From the NCBI GenBank assembly GCA_900095095.1, contig FMBT01000331.1:1-64000 (forward strand): a stretch of 64,000 nucleotides of DNA. Direction: 5' to 3'. Position numbers and translations under genes: made by a program. The stretch's first letter is position 1; each line of letters begins with the position of its first letter. Shown one piece after another: positions 1-11,849 of the stretch. The stretch comes from Fragilariopsis cylindrus CCMP1102. Taxonomy: Eukaryota; Bacillariophyta; Bacillariophyceae; Bacillariales; Bacillariaceae. The notes beneath the pieces are model-generated. The model searched no databases, was not told the DNA's origin, and was given only the letters and a program-made list of their open reading frames with translations.

Positions 1-1101
1 TAAATTAATGTAAGTACCGTACAAACGAATTCGAGTTCTTCATAAACAATGTGTTGTTGTTTTGTTTTGGTGTTGTCGATCGTTTAAACTGCGGGGGAAT
101 TGATCGCAGGAGAAAGAGCATCATTTTCGATTCCGATTCCGATTCCGATCGTTTTCTTGCAAACTTTTATCAAACTCACGATGATCTTATTCTTCTTTTT
201 CTGAACCAACAAAACAAAAACAAAAAACTTAATTAAGATCGGTTACGGCTGGTTGTCCACGTGTTGGTGATAGAAAATTTCGAAAGGTAATGATGAAACG
301 AATGGCTTTGTTGAAACCGTTAAATCGTGCAGTTATATGCAGATGTGTATATAATAATGATATTGTACCACATGCACCACCAAATGTATTAAAATTTCAT
401 CATTTAGATAAATTGGTATATATTACTAAAAATGGTGATAATCTCATTATTAATCCAAATATGTCAAAAATATTTACTAAATTTGGTGAATTACAAAAAA
501 TATATACAACTTTATTCAACAAGAAAAAAGTGGAAGTTACAGAAAATGTGGAAGAGAATATACATAAAGCCCAAGATACTATACATGAAGTACAAGATAA
601 CATCGCTGAGAATAACATGAAGTACAAGATAATATGCTGATGCTATAACTAAGAAGGAAGGACACCAACGTATTAGTATGGTACTGCTGCGAGTGACGTG
701 TTGCTGCAGTCGCTAAAGGTAACGGGAAGAAGAAAAAGAAAAAAGTGCAGTAAATGTGCAGCAGCAGCAGCAGCAGTAGCCGGGCCAGCAGCCAGACCAG
801 CAATGTAGCAGTTGCAGTTGTTGCAGGAAAGACAGCATTGAAATTGAATGTGAACATGCACTAGAAGGTATTCATGATCATATGCCATATTGGTATATGA
901 CATTTTAGAAAAAAATTAGAGATGAACAAAGCTATGTTTTCATCTGACAATGATGCGGCTGTTACTCCTGCTACAAGTAATGGCAACAACCATGGAAGCG
1001 ATCTGATGACCAGTATAAGAGAGGATCCGGCAAAGGAAGAGTCCGCCCCTCAAGAAACTGAATCGGACGGTGACGACGGTGTCGATGTCGCTGCCTGCTG
1101 A
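1..1101 (+). CDS. Class 3 (fungal-type) lipase, C-terminal part; 5' end outside window; frame disrupted
   Basis: Predicted triacylglycerol or acyl-ester hydrolase of the alpha/beta class 3 lipase family. A donor GTAAGT at 10 and an acceptor AG at 236-237 suggest an intron at 10-237. The following exon reads GCPRVGDRKF (the family's conserved strand after the nucleophile elbow) and then YNNDIVPHAPP, which carries the expected catalytic Asp. Near 850-900 another frame reads EHALEGIHDHMPYWY, which fits the region of the catalytic His. The reading frame from 238 ends at 638-640, so one or more introns or breaks must lie between; a donor at 590 and an acceptor at 779 would join in phase, but this is only one possibility. 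A TAG at 906-908 follows the His motif; from about 909 a different frame continues as an acidic tail (ATG at 922, TGA at 1099-1101). The nucleophile Ser exon would lie left of the window. Lipase identity is fairly sure; exon structure and intactness are not. Confidence 0.65.
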
Positions 1102-2131
1102 TTTAAAGTAAAACCAATCAAAGACTACCGTCGTACTCCTACTACTAACTCAAATGGTACCGCAGCATGCAATTAATGGAGAAAGAGAGAGGGAGAGAGG
1201 ACGGAACGACAAGCGTGGCCATTTACTTATTCGATCATTTTATACACGCAACGATATTTTTTCATATCATATTATTTAACATACAAAATGTTTCCCAAGT
1301 ACCGTACCGACTGTACGTATTATATATAACATGTACTGATTATATGTTTTTCAGTTTTTGTTTTCTCTGGAAGGTAGGGAGACCAACATATCTATATATG
1401 TATTCCAGAAATTGCATTTATTTAGTTGCAATACTACTACTACAATGGCTAGTTCTTCTATACTGATTAGCGACACGTAGTCCTGATCCGTTCTAGATTC
1501 TTTCCGTACACTGTATATCTATGATATGTGTGTACTGTAGTAGGTATTGGTGTCTCTAAAGGAGAACTAGCACGAGAAGAAAGATGGTACCGACAAAAAG
1601 CGAAGGCAGGAGCGTGCTGACGTGACTCGTGACTGATTCATTCACAAAGATCTCGTTAGTAAGGGTGTTTTGTTATTTCAATTCTTCGATCCATAAAAAT
1701 AAAATAGCATGACTTTTTCTTTTCGTTTGCGATAAAAACCTGAAACTGCGAGTTTATGTTCGCACAATCTCATTGGTCAGTTAAAAATTTCAAATCAAGT
1801 CACCAGATACCGACAAAGGCCTGAAAGGTGTATACTGTCCTACTCCTCGTTTTACGTACTAGCTTCACTCACTCGCTGTCAGTTGAAGCATTTCATGCAT
1901 TTGTTTTGACACGGCGTACTTGTAAAGCGGACGCCGAAATATAAGCATCATGAAGCACTTCGTAGACAACCGGGAAAAATGTGTAGGAAAGAATCCGCGG
2001 GGACTAACTACAAACAATCATAATTAAATTTTTCGCAGATAAAAAATAGATTGGAAGAAACAATAGTTCTACTGAACCTAGTAAAACAACCATCCTTTCA
2101 CTTTACCTTGGAAAAACACAACATAAGAATC
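1102..2131. other. Intergenic, with one copy of dispersed repeat X
   Basis: No convincing coding region. Roughly 1605-1800 matches, in reverse orientation, the segment at about 7880-8090 (shared blocks around GCGATAAAAACCTGAAACTG and CATTGGTCA). Nothing else recognised. Confidence 0.5.
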
Positions 2132-2422
2132 ATGTCTGAAGAACTCGCAGATTCGATTGTTCTTGCTGCCCGTAAAATGGAACATAAAGAAGTTGAAGTG
2201 ATTGCCCTTATTCATTATACCGATTTCGACGGAAAATACCGTATCAATTGTCCAATTAGCATGACTTTCAATTTGTTCGAACATGCCTACAATTATTTGG
2301 CTATGGAAGGATACTGCAAAGTCAGCGCAGATGAAAGCACGGAATTTAAGAAATCGTTGGAAGATGTCAAAGCAGGCCCTGTTGTTATTATGGTTATGAG
2401 TAAGAAAGTGAACAAGGAATAA
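2132..2422 (+). CDS. Small conserved-looking protein of unknown function
   Basis: Single-exon reading frame of 96 residues beginning MSEELADSIVLAARKM. The first ATG in this frame is at 2132; upstream in-frame sequence has only a TTG and is not coding-like. The protein has no signal peptide or membrane segment. It has an amphipathic N-terminal helix (residues 1-17), then alternating hydrophobic strands (VEVIALIHYTDF, YRINCPISM), a helix (LFEHAYNYLAMEGY) and a C-terminal strand (GPVVIMVMS), so a small mixed alpha/beta cytosolic fold is likely. Codon use and composition look like a real gene rather than chance. I do not recognise the family, and the neighbours give no functional hint. Confidence 0.6.
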   Translation: MSEELADSIVLAARKMEHKEVEVIALIHYTDFDGKYRINCPISMTFNLFEHAYNYLAMEGYCKVSADESTEFKKSLEDVKAGPVVIMVMSKKVNKE

Positions 2423-3484
2423 ATTTCGACATGAAGAGAGCTCGTCCAGTGAAAATGCAACAACTTGAAACTGTATCATAAGCTGATGACAAGAATGATG
2501 GAAGAGATCTAAATGGTATGCTCAATGTGATTATGTGGCGTATTGGTGGCTTTCGATAAGATATTCGCGTGTGTGAAACGATGCTTCGTGGGATGCTGTG
2601 ATACGATACGATACGATACGATACGAATGTATGGATAAAGAAACACCTATATATATATGATACGACTCATAGACAATAATAGTAGTCCAATTATTTATAT
2701 AAAAATACAATCAATAACGCTTTCTTCCATCATTCCATTATTTTTATGTCGATTTGGATCTTCCTTCAACGACTTCTTCCTTTTGACTTGTTCGATGCCT
2801 ATTTGCCTACGCATGGACAGTCGTCGGTATGTTAGTAGCACCCCCTGTGTGTGTGCAACGTTCATTATCGTTCAGCCGACAGTAATTGTACAGTAGGATT
2901 TGAAATTGTCAGCCATGACATGCAGAATACCGTATACCTTAGTGTTAAGATGTGTATCATGGAGTACCATATGCACATGACAAAAAGAAACGGAGAGTGT
3001 TTCGATGTCGGAAGCAAATAAATGCATTGTTCTTCGCGTTCACCACGTAGCGTAAGTTAGTTTGTTTTCATGTGTTTGTTGTTTTTGTTATTAGATATTT
3101 TAACGGCAATCACAGTTGCCTGCCCCCACTTAACAAAACAATTATTGATTCACCACTTTTGCAAGACTAGTGATACTCCAACGCACGTAAACGCTAAACA
3201 ATCGCATTAAAAAATAAATATTTAAAGGCCAAATTTTTGAAATATCGGCTTTTTTCCCATGTGCTTTCAACTCCAACTGCAGATTTTGAAATTTTATCAG
3301 ACGATTCTGCCGAAGTAAACAGCCATTTAATTTTTCTTACAATATAATTTAAAGTAGACTAACATTACAAGTATCGACAACATTAAAGACATAATATCAG
3401 CTCTCGCAACAAACAGAACCAAGATCCTCTCTCCTCTCTCTATCAGCAATTAAAAAGCAAGAAAACCCAACCACAACCACGATA
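2423..3484. other. Intergenic
   Basis: AT-rich spacer with a short GATAC tandem repeat near 2600-2625. No gene, RNA or larger repeat recognised. Confidence 0.5.
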
Positions 3485-4705
3485 ATGATGATGCCCTTCA
3501 ACAACAATAAGTCCGGTGCCAGTAAACACAGTAACAGAAGAGCAGGAACAGCATCAGCATCAGCAGCTACTACTACAATAGCATTCGTCATCAGTGTCGT
3601 TGTCATCACATTCAGCGCCAGTAGCAGTATTGGTGTAGTAACAGCAAGACGAGATCGAAGAGATGATCGTGGTTCGATCCGCGGTTCATACCAGAGACCA
3701 AATCGTATTGGATCGTCATCATCGTCGTCGTCGTCGTCGTCCTCTATTAATCAAATCGATAACAATGCTAATAGCAACACGAACAGCATCATCAGCAATA
3801 ATGTATTAGTTCCACAATGTGATTCAAATAATCCCAATTCGTATTTCAATACAAATAATCCTATCGATACAACAAATGATTGTGATCGATTTCTTGATTA
3901 TTGCGAAAAAAGTATGACAACATTAACAAATAATAATAATAACCGATATATATGGCCAAATGATTTCTATAATACGGTGGAATTGATGTACGAACGTTGT
4001 TTCAAATCCTGTTCCGATTATTTAAATGGTGGTGTACAAGAATTTTGTACAATGCCTGAGGTTAACACAGAACCAGCATCGTTAACTGCTAGTTTTAATA
4101 GTGCCTCCAATTCTAATCCAGACTATTGTAGTAGTATTGGCAATAGCAATTCGTATTGGACGAATCAAATGATATCACATGAGGATGCGACGTTACAAGA
4201 AATGAATAATGTACGTAATCTATCTCAAGGTACAACATGTAATAGATATGATTATTCAACCTCATCCACAACATCAACATACTATCCAAAATCAAGTCCA
4301 GTACAAATGAATGAATCATTACAATGTGCGGCACGTATCCAAGCAAAGAATATTGTGGATTTAACAATAGCACAAGGTGGTCAATTTCCATCTAATTTAC
4401 ATCAAGCATGCCCGCCTGGAAATGATAGTGTCTGTGAAGATTTTTCAACAAGAATAATTAATGCTGGATACGAGTATCAAACACAAGGATTTGGTACTAT
4501 TAATGAAGTAACAGCTGCTGGATATAGATCACCAGCCACAGTTATACAAGGTTGGTTATCGAGCACAAGTGGACATTGTTCAGCAATAGTAAAACAACAA
4601 TCACTTGTTGTAACAACAGAAGTTGGTATTGGTTATTATGAAGATCTAACAACAAATCCAAAAACAACTGCTCATGTCATGATTGTTGCACAACGTAAAT
4701 TATAA
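3485..4705 (+). CDS. Secreted or membrane-anchored CAP/SCP-domain protein
   Basis: Single-exon protein of 406 residues. Residues about 28-55 form a hydrophobic segment after a basic start, so a signal peptide or signal anchor is likely. A Ser/Asn-rich linker (80-120, with a run of Ser at about 79-88) follows. The C-terminal part (about 235-406) has the order of a CAP domain: a helix with CAARIQAKNIVDL, a HQACPPGNDSVCEDFS segment, then AATVIQGW-like SPATVIQGWLSSTSGHC, and EVGIGYY followed by a final beta strand AHVMIVAQRK. The spacing matches the bacterial YkwD/eukaryotic SCP pattern. The usual zinc-binding His of the first helix region is not obvious. Cys residues at about 130-180 suggest an extra disulfide-bonded N-terminal module. 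Role: extracellular; exact function of CAP proteins in diatoms is unknown. Confidence 0.75.
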   Translation: MMMPFNNNKSGASKHSNRRAGTASASAATTTIAFVISVVVITFSASSSIGVVTARRDRRDDRGSIRGSYQRPNRIGSSSSSSSSSSSINQIDNNANSNTNSIISNNVLVPQCDSNNPNSYFNTNNPIDTTNDCDRFLDYCEKSMTTLTNNNNNRYIWPNDFYNTVELMYERCFKSCSDYLNGGVQEFCTMPEVNTEPASLTASFNSASNSNPDYCSSIGNSNSYWTNQMISHEDATLQEMNNVRNLSQGTTCNRYDYSTSSTTSTYYPKSSPVQMNESLQCAARIQAKNIVDLTIAQGGQFPSNLHQACPPGNDSVCEDFSTRIINAGYEYQTQGFGTINEVTAAGYRSPATVIQGWLSSTSGHCSAIVKQQSLVVTTEVGIGYYEDLTTNPKTTAHVMIVAQRKL

Positions 4706-5652
4706 GGAAGGAAAAAGGGAGAGAGATACGAAGGAGCCGAATAGTTTTACAATACATACATACATACATACATACTGCATATAGGACCTATACATAAAGT
4801 ACATACATATTGAATAATAATATTGTGTGTGTAGCTTAATAATTATGTATAAGAAATTATATCTATTTTATGATGAACCACATCTTTGTATATCTTTTTT
4901 TCTGCTCGAGACAGCTACTTAGCTAGTAGACAACGAATCGTTGACGACAATCCGCTAGCTACAATTGTATCATAAGACGAGCTCTCTTCTTTGTCGAAAT
5001 TTAATGTCTGCTCAATTTCCTACTCATCACCATGATAATAGAGTACGGTTCTTTTGCATCTTCCATCGATTTTCTTTATGTGCGTGTCTTTATCTTGGCT
5101 TACTTCTTGGTATCGTTTCATAGCCAAATAACCGTGCCTATTGAGTGGATGGATTGTGAGATGATTTCGTGTACAGTAGAAAAGGTTTCTTGTGAATGAA
5201 TCAATCACTTTTTCTTTCTTGACTCTTGGTTAATTCACAAGATTGACCAAGACTGTATTCAACATACCGGTAGTAATGTCTTTTGCCTTACGGAGGAGTA
5301 ATGTGTATTAGTTGATAAAGATACTATGAAATTCAAACAATCGGGTGGGGGGGGGGGGGGGGGGATTTGAAGAACGTTTGACTTTTTACATTTACAAAAT
5401 GCGCATCACTTTGGATTTGGTTTGATATGAAATTGCGACTTCTTCCTGTTAATAAACAAACTATTATTTCGTTTCACATTTCACAGTTAGGATGATGTCG
5501 TGATAAAACTTAAAAGAGAAGAGAAATTTGGTTGTTGTCGTTACTTTTTTAATATTTAAATTTTATTTAGATTCAGTACTGGAGTGGTTATCCTCTTTTT
5601 CTCCGAACAAGACGACGTCGAAGAGATTTGTTGTTTTGATTTTCATTTTCAT
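4706..5652. other. Intergenic, with repeat X relative and an 18-base G run
   Basis: An ACAT tandem repeat follows the CAP gene (about 4755-4775). Roughly 5187-5315 is a diverged relative of 8022-8206 (shared CACAAGATTGACCAAGA, then a CGGTA-containing block and TTTTACGGAG). An uninterrupted run of 18 G lies at 5347-5364. Confidence 0.55.
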
Positions 5653-6359
5653 TTAGAGGAATGCGCTCGAATCGAGACATGTGTTCACCTTGAAGGAAAC
5701 AGTTCCGAAGCACAATGCACACCCAGCAACATATCCCCGTTCGGGGTCGCATTCACAGGCATTTCCGTTTGGATTGTCAAAGTCGTCGTTGCGGACCTGG
5801 TTGGGATCATTCAAGACACCGGTGATGGGATCGCATAAGATATCGGAGTTTTCCAAGTCAAAGAGATCTCCGGCACCGCTCTTTGTATCGGTGTCAAAGG
5901 AATCATTATCAATGTCACAGAGGTTGGCACAGTCGACGTCCATTCCCAATTCTCGTCCCCTGGCATTGATGGCTTCGCGGACATCGGCCAAGAGGTTGAA
6001 ATTGGATCCAAAGTAACGGAGGTAACTTCCGGAGCAGGGGTAGGTGTAGGCGATATTGCTGTCCAAGAGGTATTCAGTTTCGACCTCGAAAGATGTGTTG
6101 GCCAGTTGAGAGCAATCGCCGATCAATGCTTGTCGTCTTGCTCCTTTCGTACTCTTTTCACTTTTCGAGCTCTTGCTCGGCTTGAGTTCCCTGCTTACTC
6201 TGGCCTGTAAATGGAACGATGCAATGCAATAGAAGGATGCGGATGTGAGTAAACATATAAAAGAAAGACACGGGCTAAGTATTATAGCACCGACCAACGT
6301 ACCTCGGTGACAGAGAAGAGAGCTGCGATAGTAGCGATAGATGCAATGGAGAATTTCAT
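5653..6359 (-). CDS. Secreted acidic Cys-containing protein (two exons)
   Basis: Minus-strand gene with exon 1 at 6303-6359 and exon 2 at 5653-6204; the 98-base intron has GTACGT at its start and TTACAG at its end. The joined product has 202 residues. Exon 1 encodes a textbook signal peptide (MKFSIASIATIAALFSVTEA). The mature protein starts with a basic Ser/Lys-rich stretch (RVSRELKPSKSSKSEKS), then an acidic domain with about nine Cys (CSQL, CSGSY, CANLCD, LCDP, CECDPERGYVAGCALC), suggesting disulfide bonds. GC content and codon choice are visibly higher than in neighbours, as in strongly expressed diatom genes. I do not recognise the family. It is likely extracellular or in the endomembrane system; absence of an Ala-Phe motif argues against the plastid. 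Confidence 0.8.
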
Positions 6360-8446
6360 GATTGATTAGTATTTGGATGATGTTAATGAGTTGTTTTGTT
6401 TGTTCAGCTGCTTTTGAGATTGTGATCTTTTGGTTTGTGAGCAATTATTGTAAATGTGGAATTGCGAGAGTAAGAACGGAAGATGTGAACAGATGTGCCC
6501 AAAAGTGGAGCGATGCATCCAAAAGGGGAATCGATTCTTGTTTTTGTCGAATTCTAGGATCTAAAGTGCGATCACAAGATTCGGATGGCCTTAAAAGAGA
6601 AAGTAAGACTTGCCCGTGTTCGGAAGAAAAGTCGGAACGTCAGACCATACAGTAATATTATGCCGATATTGGTAACGTTAGTATCAATAATGTGAACGAA
6701 TAAATTGTTTGATGTGTGAATGAGATATTCTTCAATTTTGTCGATGCATGTTATTCGCGTGCCTAGACTTAGAGTTTAATTAATGAATTCATGCTCATCG
6801 TGTGTCATAAACAATTGGCGAGGAGAACAAATAAGTCGAAAAAGGTTACTGCTCCACGCTTTCCGCCTATTTTTTCAGTCTATTACCTTTTTCATTCTAC
6901 ACGAGTGCGAACGTTTCAATAAAACGAGTATGAAAAAATTGATCTTAACTTTTATATTTTCTCATAAGGCGCGTGCTTGGCACAGATCAAACATGATTAT
7001 GTGTAATTCTTTCCTTGTTCTTTCTGATAAAAAAGGAGAGCGAAAGCGCCGCCGATTCTTCTAATGTTTAACACTTTCATCGATTCAAAAAAAAAAGTCA
7101 TGGATCGTTGCATAGCCTGTGATTAAGCCGAATTTTCATGCTAATATTTTTTGTACAAGGGAACAAACAACACGCGAGGTTTTGCGCGTTAAAACAAGGG
7201 AAACACGACTGATTTCAGAGCTACATTAGTTCCTTCTAAATACAACAAGGCTCCCCAGACGCACCAAGTGCAAGCGTTGAGCGTCTATTAACTTTTGAGT
7301 CTCGTACGATCGAATTTTTCAATCCCGTATTGTCATCCGCGTGTCTACTATGGACGGACCGGACCAGCTCTGGCATTGCAGGAGGAGGAATTGGAGGAGT
7401 CATTTTCATATGCACATTCAGGTACAGTCTAGACTGTACAACAGATTTGTTGATCCAACACAAAATATCTTGAATTGGTTCCAATATTATCTCTACTTTC
7501 CAACTCAAATCTTCTCCAATTAATTTCTGGACACAGGTGGCCCAATTCAGGACAAAAATTCAATGCATTATTGAGAAAATCTTCTATCTGTACCAAAAAG
7601 TACTGATTGTACACCCACAAAAAGGCTGTTGAGCACCGCACACCAAACAATTGTCCAGGAAAAATATTTTTTTGGCAATCACACCGGCATAATATACTAT
7701 TTTGCGGTACTATTTCCATTAATAGTAAATGCATCAAACTTTCGAAAATCCTTCCCCTCATCTGGCTGGAAAGGGGGTCACATACTGTACTGTATTTGAC
7801 ACTCCTATTGTTACAACACCGCACTACTAGAGAATCAATCCTGTATACGTACCACCACTAGTACGTTCTATATCTTGATTAGAAATTTTTAATTGACCAA
7901 TGAGATGATTGTGCTGTTCGAACATAAAATAACCTGCAGTTTCAGGTTTTTATCGCAACCGAAGAGAAAAATCGATACTATTTTTATTTTTGATCGAATG
8001 AAAGAAAAAAGAACAGATCTTTGTGAATGAATCGAATCACGAGTCAGGTCATCATTGCCTTTGCTTTCTACCGGTATTTCATCTTGCTTCACTTATTTCT
8101 TAAGAATAATTCTTTCACAAGATTGACCAAGATTCAATTGACACATGATAATGCCTTCAATTTTACGGTATGTATGCCTTTTACGGAGTACAATAACGGG
8201 TATTAGGTAGATCTCATCATATCATTCAATCAGTGATCGCGTCAACAAAGAACTACTGTCACGTACCGGTATATAACAATAATCAATACTTCAATTAATT
8301 GTTGTTTTACGGAAACTTGAAGAACATCCCTCCCCGCCACACCACTACATCAGAAGAAGAAGAAGAAGAAGAAGAGGAAAAAGGTGCATACCAATACCGT
8401 ACCGACGCAATAGCCCTAAATAATTGATTATATTCTACAAATACCA
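6360..8446. other. Gene-poor spacer with repeat X copy
   Basis: No gene supported. About 7880-8090 is the inverted partner of 1605-1800, and 8022-8206 also resembles 5187-5315. A GAA microsatellite is at 8352-8378. The remaining open frames, including a 131-codon one on the minus strand at 7429-7824, have no coding-like composition or recognisable motif. Confidence 0.5.
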
Positions 8447-9403
8447 ATGATGACATTTTGTTTTTCTACTTTCATGTTGTCGTCAACAACGACGTTCGCT
8501 GTTGTCGCCTTTACTATTGCGACGACTCTGTTTCTATCATCGACAGCAGTAGTACCGGTATCAGCAGCAGTTTTAACAGTTAATAATTGGTATTTACCGT
8601 ATGAGGGACCAAAAGCATTAACTGCCAATGTTGGTGATACAATTATTTTTGAATGGGGTGAAGGACATAATGTTTACATACATCCAACAATGAATTGTGA
8701 AAATTTAGATGAAATATATGTTGGTGATACTAGTCCAACATCATATACATTCACAGATGCTTGGGTTGATGTTGATGTTAATGGAACAGAAATGTTTTTT
8801 GCATGTGATATTGGTAGTGGTTCACATTGTAAAGCTGGTAAGTACGACAATGTATGTAAATCAGTGTAATATGTAGATTGGAATTGTAAAGAACTCACTT
8901 TTTTTATGTTGTCTTATATTTTATTTTTCTTGCGATCATGATGATTTAAATGATGATGATATATATATATAGGTCAAAACTTAATTGTTACTTTATTTCC
9001 TGCTACTACTTCATCTCCAGCAATAACACCACTACCAGAATGTAATAGTATTTGTAATCTTGTCGTCGGGGACGAGGATGGAGGAAGTAATAGTACTTTA
9101 AAAAATCCTGAAACTGTTGTGGAATATAATTGGAATCCAAGAGTACCAACATGTTCCTCTAATATTGGTTCCTGTGAAACTGAAAGTTGTGCGACATTAG
9201 AAAGAAAACTTCCATCCTTCAATGCAGATTTAAATGTATGTACTAGTCATCAAATTGGTTTACAAGAAGCTGGATGTGAATGTGAAAATAGTAGTAGTAG
9301 TGCGAGTATTCCTAGTGGGATTATTGATCTTACTTCACGAACATTATTTTCATTTTCATCGATGGTGGTACCATTAGTAACAGTACTATTAGTAGCAAAG
9401 TAA
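8447..9403 (+). CDS. Secreted phytocyanin-like cupredoxin A (two exons)
   Basis: Exons 8447-8837 and 8973-9403 are joined across an intron with GTAAGT and TATATATAG ends, giving 273 residues. The first 40 residues form a hydrophobic signal sequence. The cupredoxin domain (about 43-140) has GDTIIFEW, GHNVYIHP, ASYTF-like TSYTFTDA and FFACDIGSGSHCKAGQNLIV. By position the type 1 copper ligands would be His74, Cys120, His127 and Gln132. Gln as fourth ligand is known from stellacyanin; phytocyanins normally have four residues between Cys and His, here there are six. A Cys-rich region of about 100 residues follows (CNSICNL, CSSNIGSC, CESC-like spacing), then a Ser-rich stalk and a hydrophobic end (MVVPLVTVLLVAK) like a GPI-attachment signal. 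The intron splits the Gly just before the Gln ligand, as in both paralogues nearby. Likely a cell-surface copper or electron-transfer protein. Confidence 0.85.
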
Positions 9404-10153
9404 CAGGCGCAAATTAAATCAATATTCCAACACAATGCAATGTTATCGCTGCTTTACTACAGGCTTTTTAAAATAATGATTTTATGTGAATACTTTGTTT
9501 TACCTTACCTTCCCGTTTCGTCATCATTCATTTTTATTATTACTATTATCGTTATCATTATTATCTTCCGTATCATTATTATCTTCCGTGGTACCTGCCG
9601 TACTTTCTCAGATTTTTTTGTCGGTATCATGTCTAGCTAGCTAACTAGTAGAGTAGCGTTACACTAGAGTGACAGTGCGTCATCGATCTCATTCCTCGAA
9701 ATGGTACAATTAATTAGCTAGTTGAATCGAATTGGATTTGAATTAAGATGTTAATGGCGCCACCCCCCTTGGTGGAGGGAGTGAGTCATCAGCAATAACT
9801 GCAATCGAAAGAATAACAGCGGTACTACGTCACAAACGATCGTGTTACGTTGTTCGTCTGGATAGCTAAGGACTTTCAAAAAAGGAACAAGAATAATTTT
9901 TTTTGGGAGGACTGCCGCAAATACAGTACAGTACTCAGTACAGTAACAGTAACAGTAACAGTAACAGGCTATCGTCTATATTGTAGATAATTATAATTGG
10001 ATGAAGATACGTAAACACAAAGATTTGCCAATGAATTGAAGGAATCAAATCAAATCAAATCAAATCAAGTGAATTTATGAATAGATAAATCATCACATCA
10101 TTCTTTCCATTCCACATAACATTAATAATTTAACTTTGCGCTTATTTTTCTAT
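9404..10153. other. Spacer; its right part is duplicated near 20 kb
   Basis: Roughly 9840-10150 (minus orientation) matches 19800-20110, the region after cupredoxin gene C. Both contain a CAGTA-type tandem repeat, a GATAGACGATAGCCTG-type block and an AAATC/GATTT pentamer repeat. No gene seen. Confidence 0.6.
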
Positions 10154-10853
10154 TTATACTACAACTGCTGCTGCTACTAAAAGTGCTGCTGCTGCTGCTG
10201 GTGCGATCATTGCTGGACCAGTCGCAGCACTACTACCACTATCATCCATATCTTCAGGAGAAGTCATATCCATGTCCATATTCGTACCCACGCCTTTTCC
10301 TACAGTAACAACTACACTTTGTCCTGTTAAGTTAGGTTATGTTATTATATTAATCACGAACGATCATGACCACAACAAAACGAAGGTAAAGAAGACGAGA
10401 CAAAGTAAGCAGTGTAAGTGAGTGTATCGCATTTTGTTTACAAATTGTAACAATAGCATTACAATAACAATAACTAATAAATATATCTAATTTTATAACA
10501 CAGACAAGATTTATTGTATTTTACTACTAGTACTTACCGTTTTGACAATGTGCACCTCCACCAATATCACATGCAAAGAAGATATCTTTTCCACCATCCG
10601 CATCAGTAAATGTATAGGATGCTGGACTAGTATCACCCACAAATATTGCACCATCTAAATCACAACTATTTGTTGGATGAATATAAACATTATGTCCAGT
10701 ATCCCACCCTGAAAAAGAAATTGTATCACCAACTTGTGCTGTAAAAACTATATCTGTTCCAATAAACGGTAAAAACCAATTACCAATTGTAACATCCCCT
10801 GCGGATGCAACTACCGACATAGTCGCGATAAGGAAGGCGGTGAATTTCATCAT
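10154..10853 (-). CDS. Secreted phytocyanin-like cupredoxin B (two exons)
   Basis: Exon 1 is 10538-10853 and exon 2 is 10154-10323; the 214-base intron has GTAAGT and TTAACAG ends. The product has 161 residues: signal peptide (MMKFTAFLIATMSVVASAG), a cupredoxin domain (20-115) with GHNVYIHPTNSC and FFACDIGGGAHCQNGQSV, a short Met-rich stretch (TNMDMDMTSPEDMDDSG), and an Ala-rich hydrophobic tail like a GPI-anchor signal. Proposed copper ligands are His54, Cys95, His102 and Gln107, with the same Cys-X6-His spacing as its paralogues. It is much closer to gene C at 18.9 kb than to gene A: the first ten residues differ by one, and both flanks are also shared. The orientation is opposite to genes A and C. 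Confidence 0.87.
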
Positions 10854-11849
10854 TTTGTATTAGTATATTAGGATCAGTATTAGTATTAGTATTAGTATTT
10901 TGAATTAACTTAGAGTAAAGTAGAGTAAAGTTATGATTGTTTATATTATTACGACGATATCTTTTATCGTATGTTCTTCGTGTCAGAATATTTATTTTGA
11001 ATGATCACACAAAAATGACCCGATCCAATTTACTGTCCGAGTATGTCTTCTTCAACACGGGTTGAGAATTCTGATTGGAGCGTATTTTAAAATTACTTTA
11101 GATTTAAAAAAGACGTGCATCACAGTACAGTACAATGATGTGAAGATTAATCAATGTTCTCTATGATGACCCAAGTTAGAATTACACATCATTACTTCTA
11201 GCCTACACAATGATGTGAAGATACGGTAATCAATGTTCTCTTTAGTGTTCTTGTTCCAAAATTTGCTTCGAAACTTTTCGATGTGTGAGTGACGTCGTTT
11301 ACTCCTAGAAAACTATTTTTGCGCGAATGTCAATTGGCTTAGCGCGGCACGAATACATCCATACGTACTAGTACGTACCTAGGGACCAGCAACACAACCC
11401 CCCCCCCCAATATACCTTACTTTGTGTAACAGGCCCTACAGTATCAGGGAGGGAGCCAACGAACGAACAAAAAGAAGCTTGAATGATGACAACGAAAATG
11501 AAACATATAACATGTAATAGTCCTAGTATCATATTGTAGGACCTACTATTATTTTCCCTTCTCCTGTTATTGCCGCCGTCGTCAAATTCTTCTTTGTCTA
11601 CTGGCGTCGTCCGTCCTCTGACTACAACTGCTGTTGCAGTTGCTACAGATCCTACTGATCCTACTACTACTACTACTACTACTACTATTACGACATCTCC
11701 CATCTCCCATCGAAGATGGACGAAGAAGATAATGATTATTCCAACGACGATCGATTTCAACGACGAATGACGATAATGATGATGGAAATAAATGTGTCGA
11801 ATGGATTTAATTAATAATTGGATTTTTGAAAGTAAGAATGATGATAATT
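10854..11849. other. Upstream region of cupredoxin B with repeated blocks
   Basis: The bases directly upstream resemble those upstream of cupredoxin C (TACTAAT-type repeats). A short block recurs at about 11130-11163 and 11207-11243 (ACAATGATGTGAAGAT ... ATCAATGTTCTCT). About 11300-11430 in reverse orientation matches 20258-20370 and includes an 11-base C run. A CTA/ACT microsatellite lies near 11655-11690. No gene supported. Confidence 0.55.

Noticed and set aside
579-857. Minus-strand frame with Leu and Thr runs opposite the lipase region
   Set aside because: It is the reverse of CAG/GCA repeats, which always give Leu/Cys/Ala runs.
7429-7824. Open frame of 131 codons on the minus strand
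   Set aside because: Rich in Cys, Phe and His without a pattern; no motif, leader or neighbour support; probably chance.
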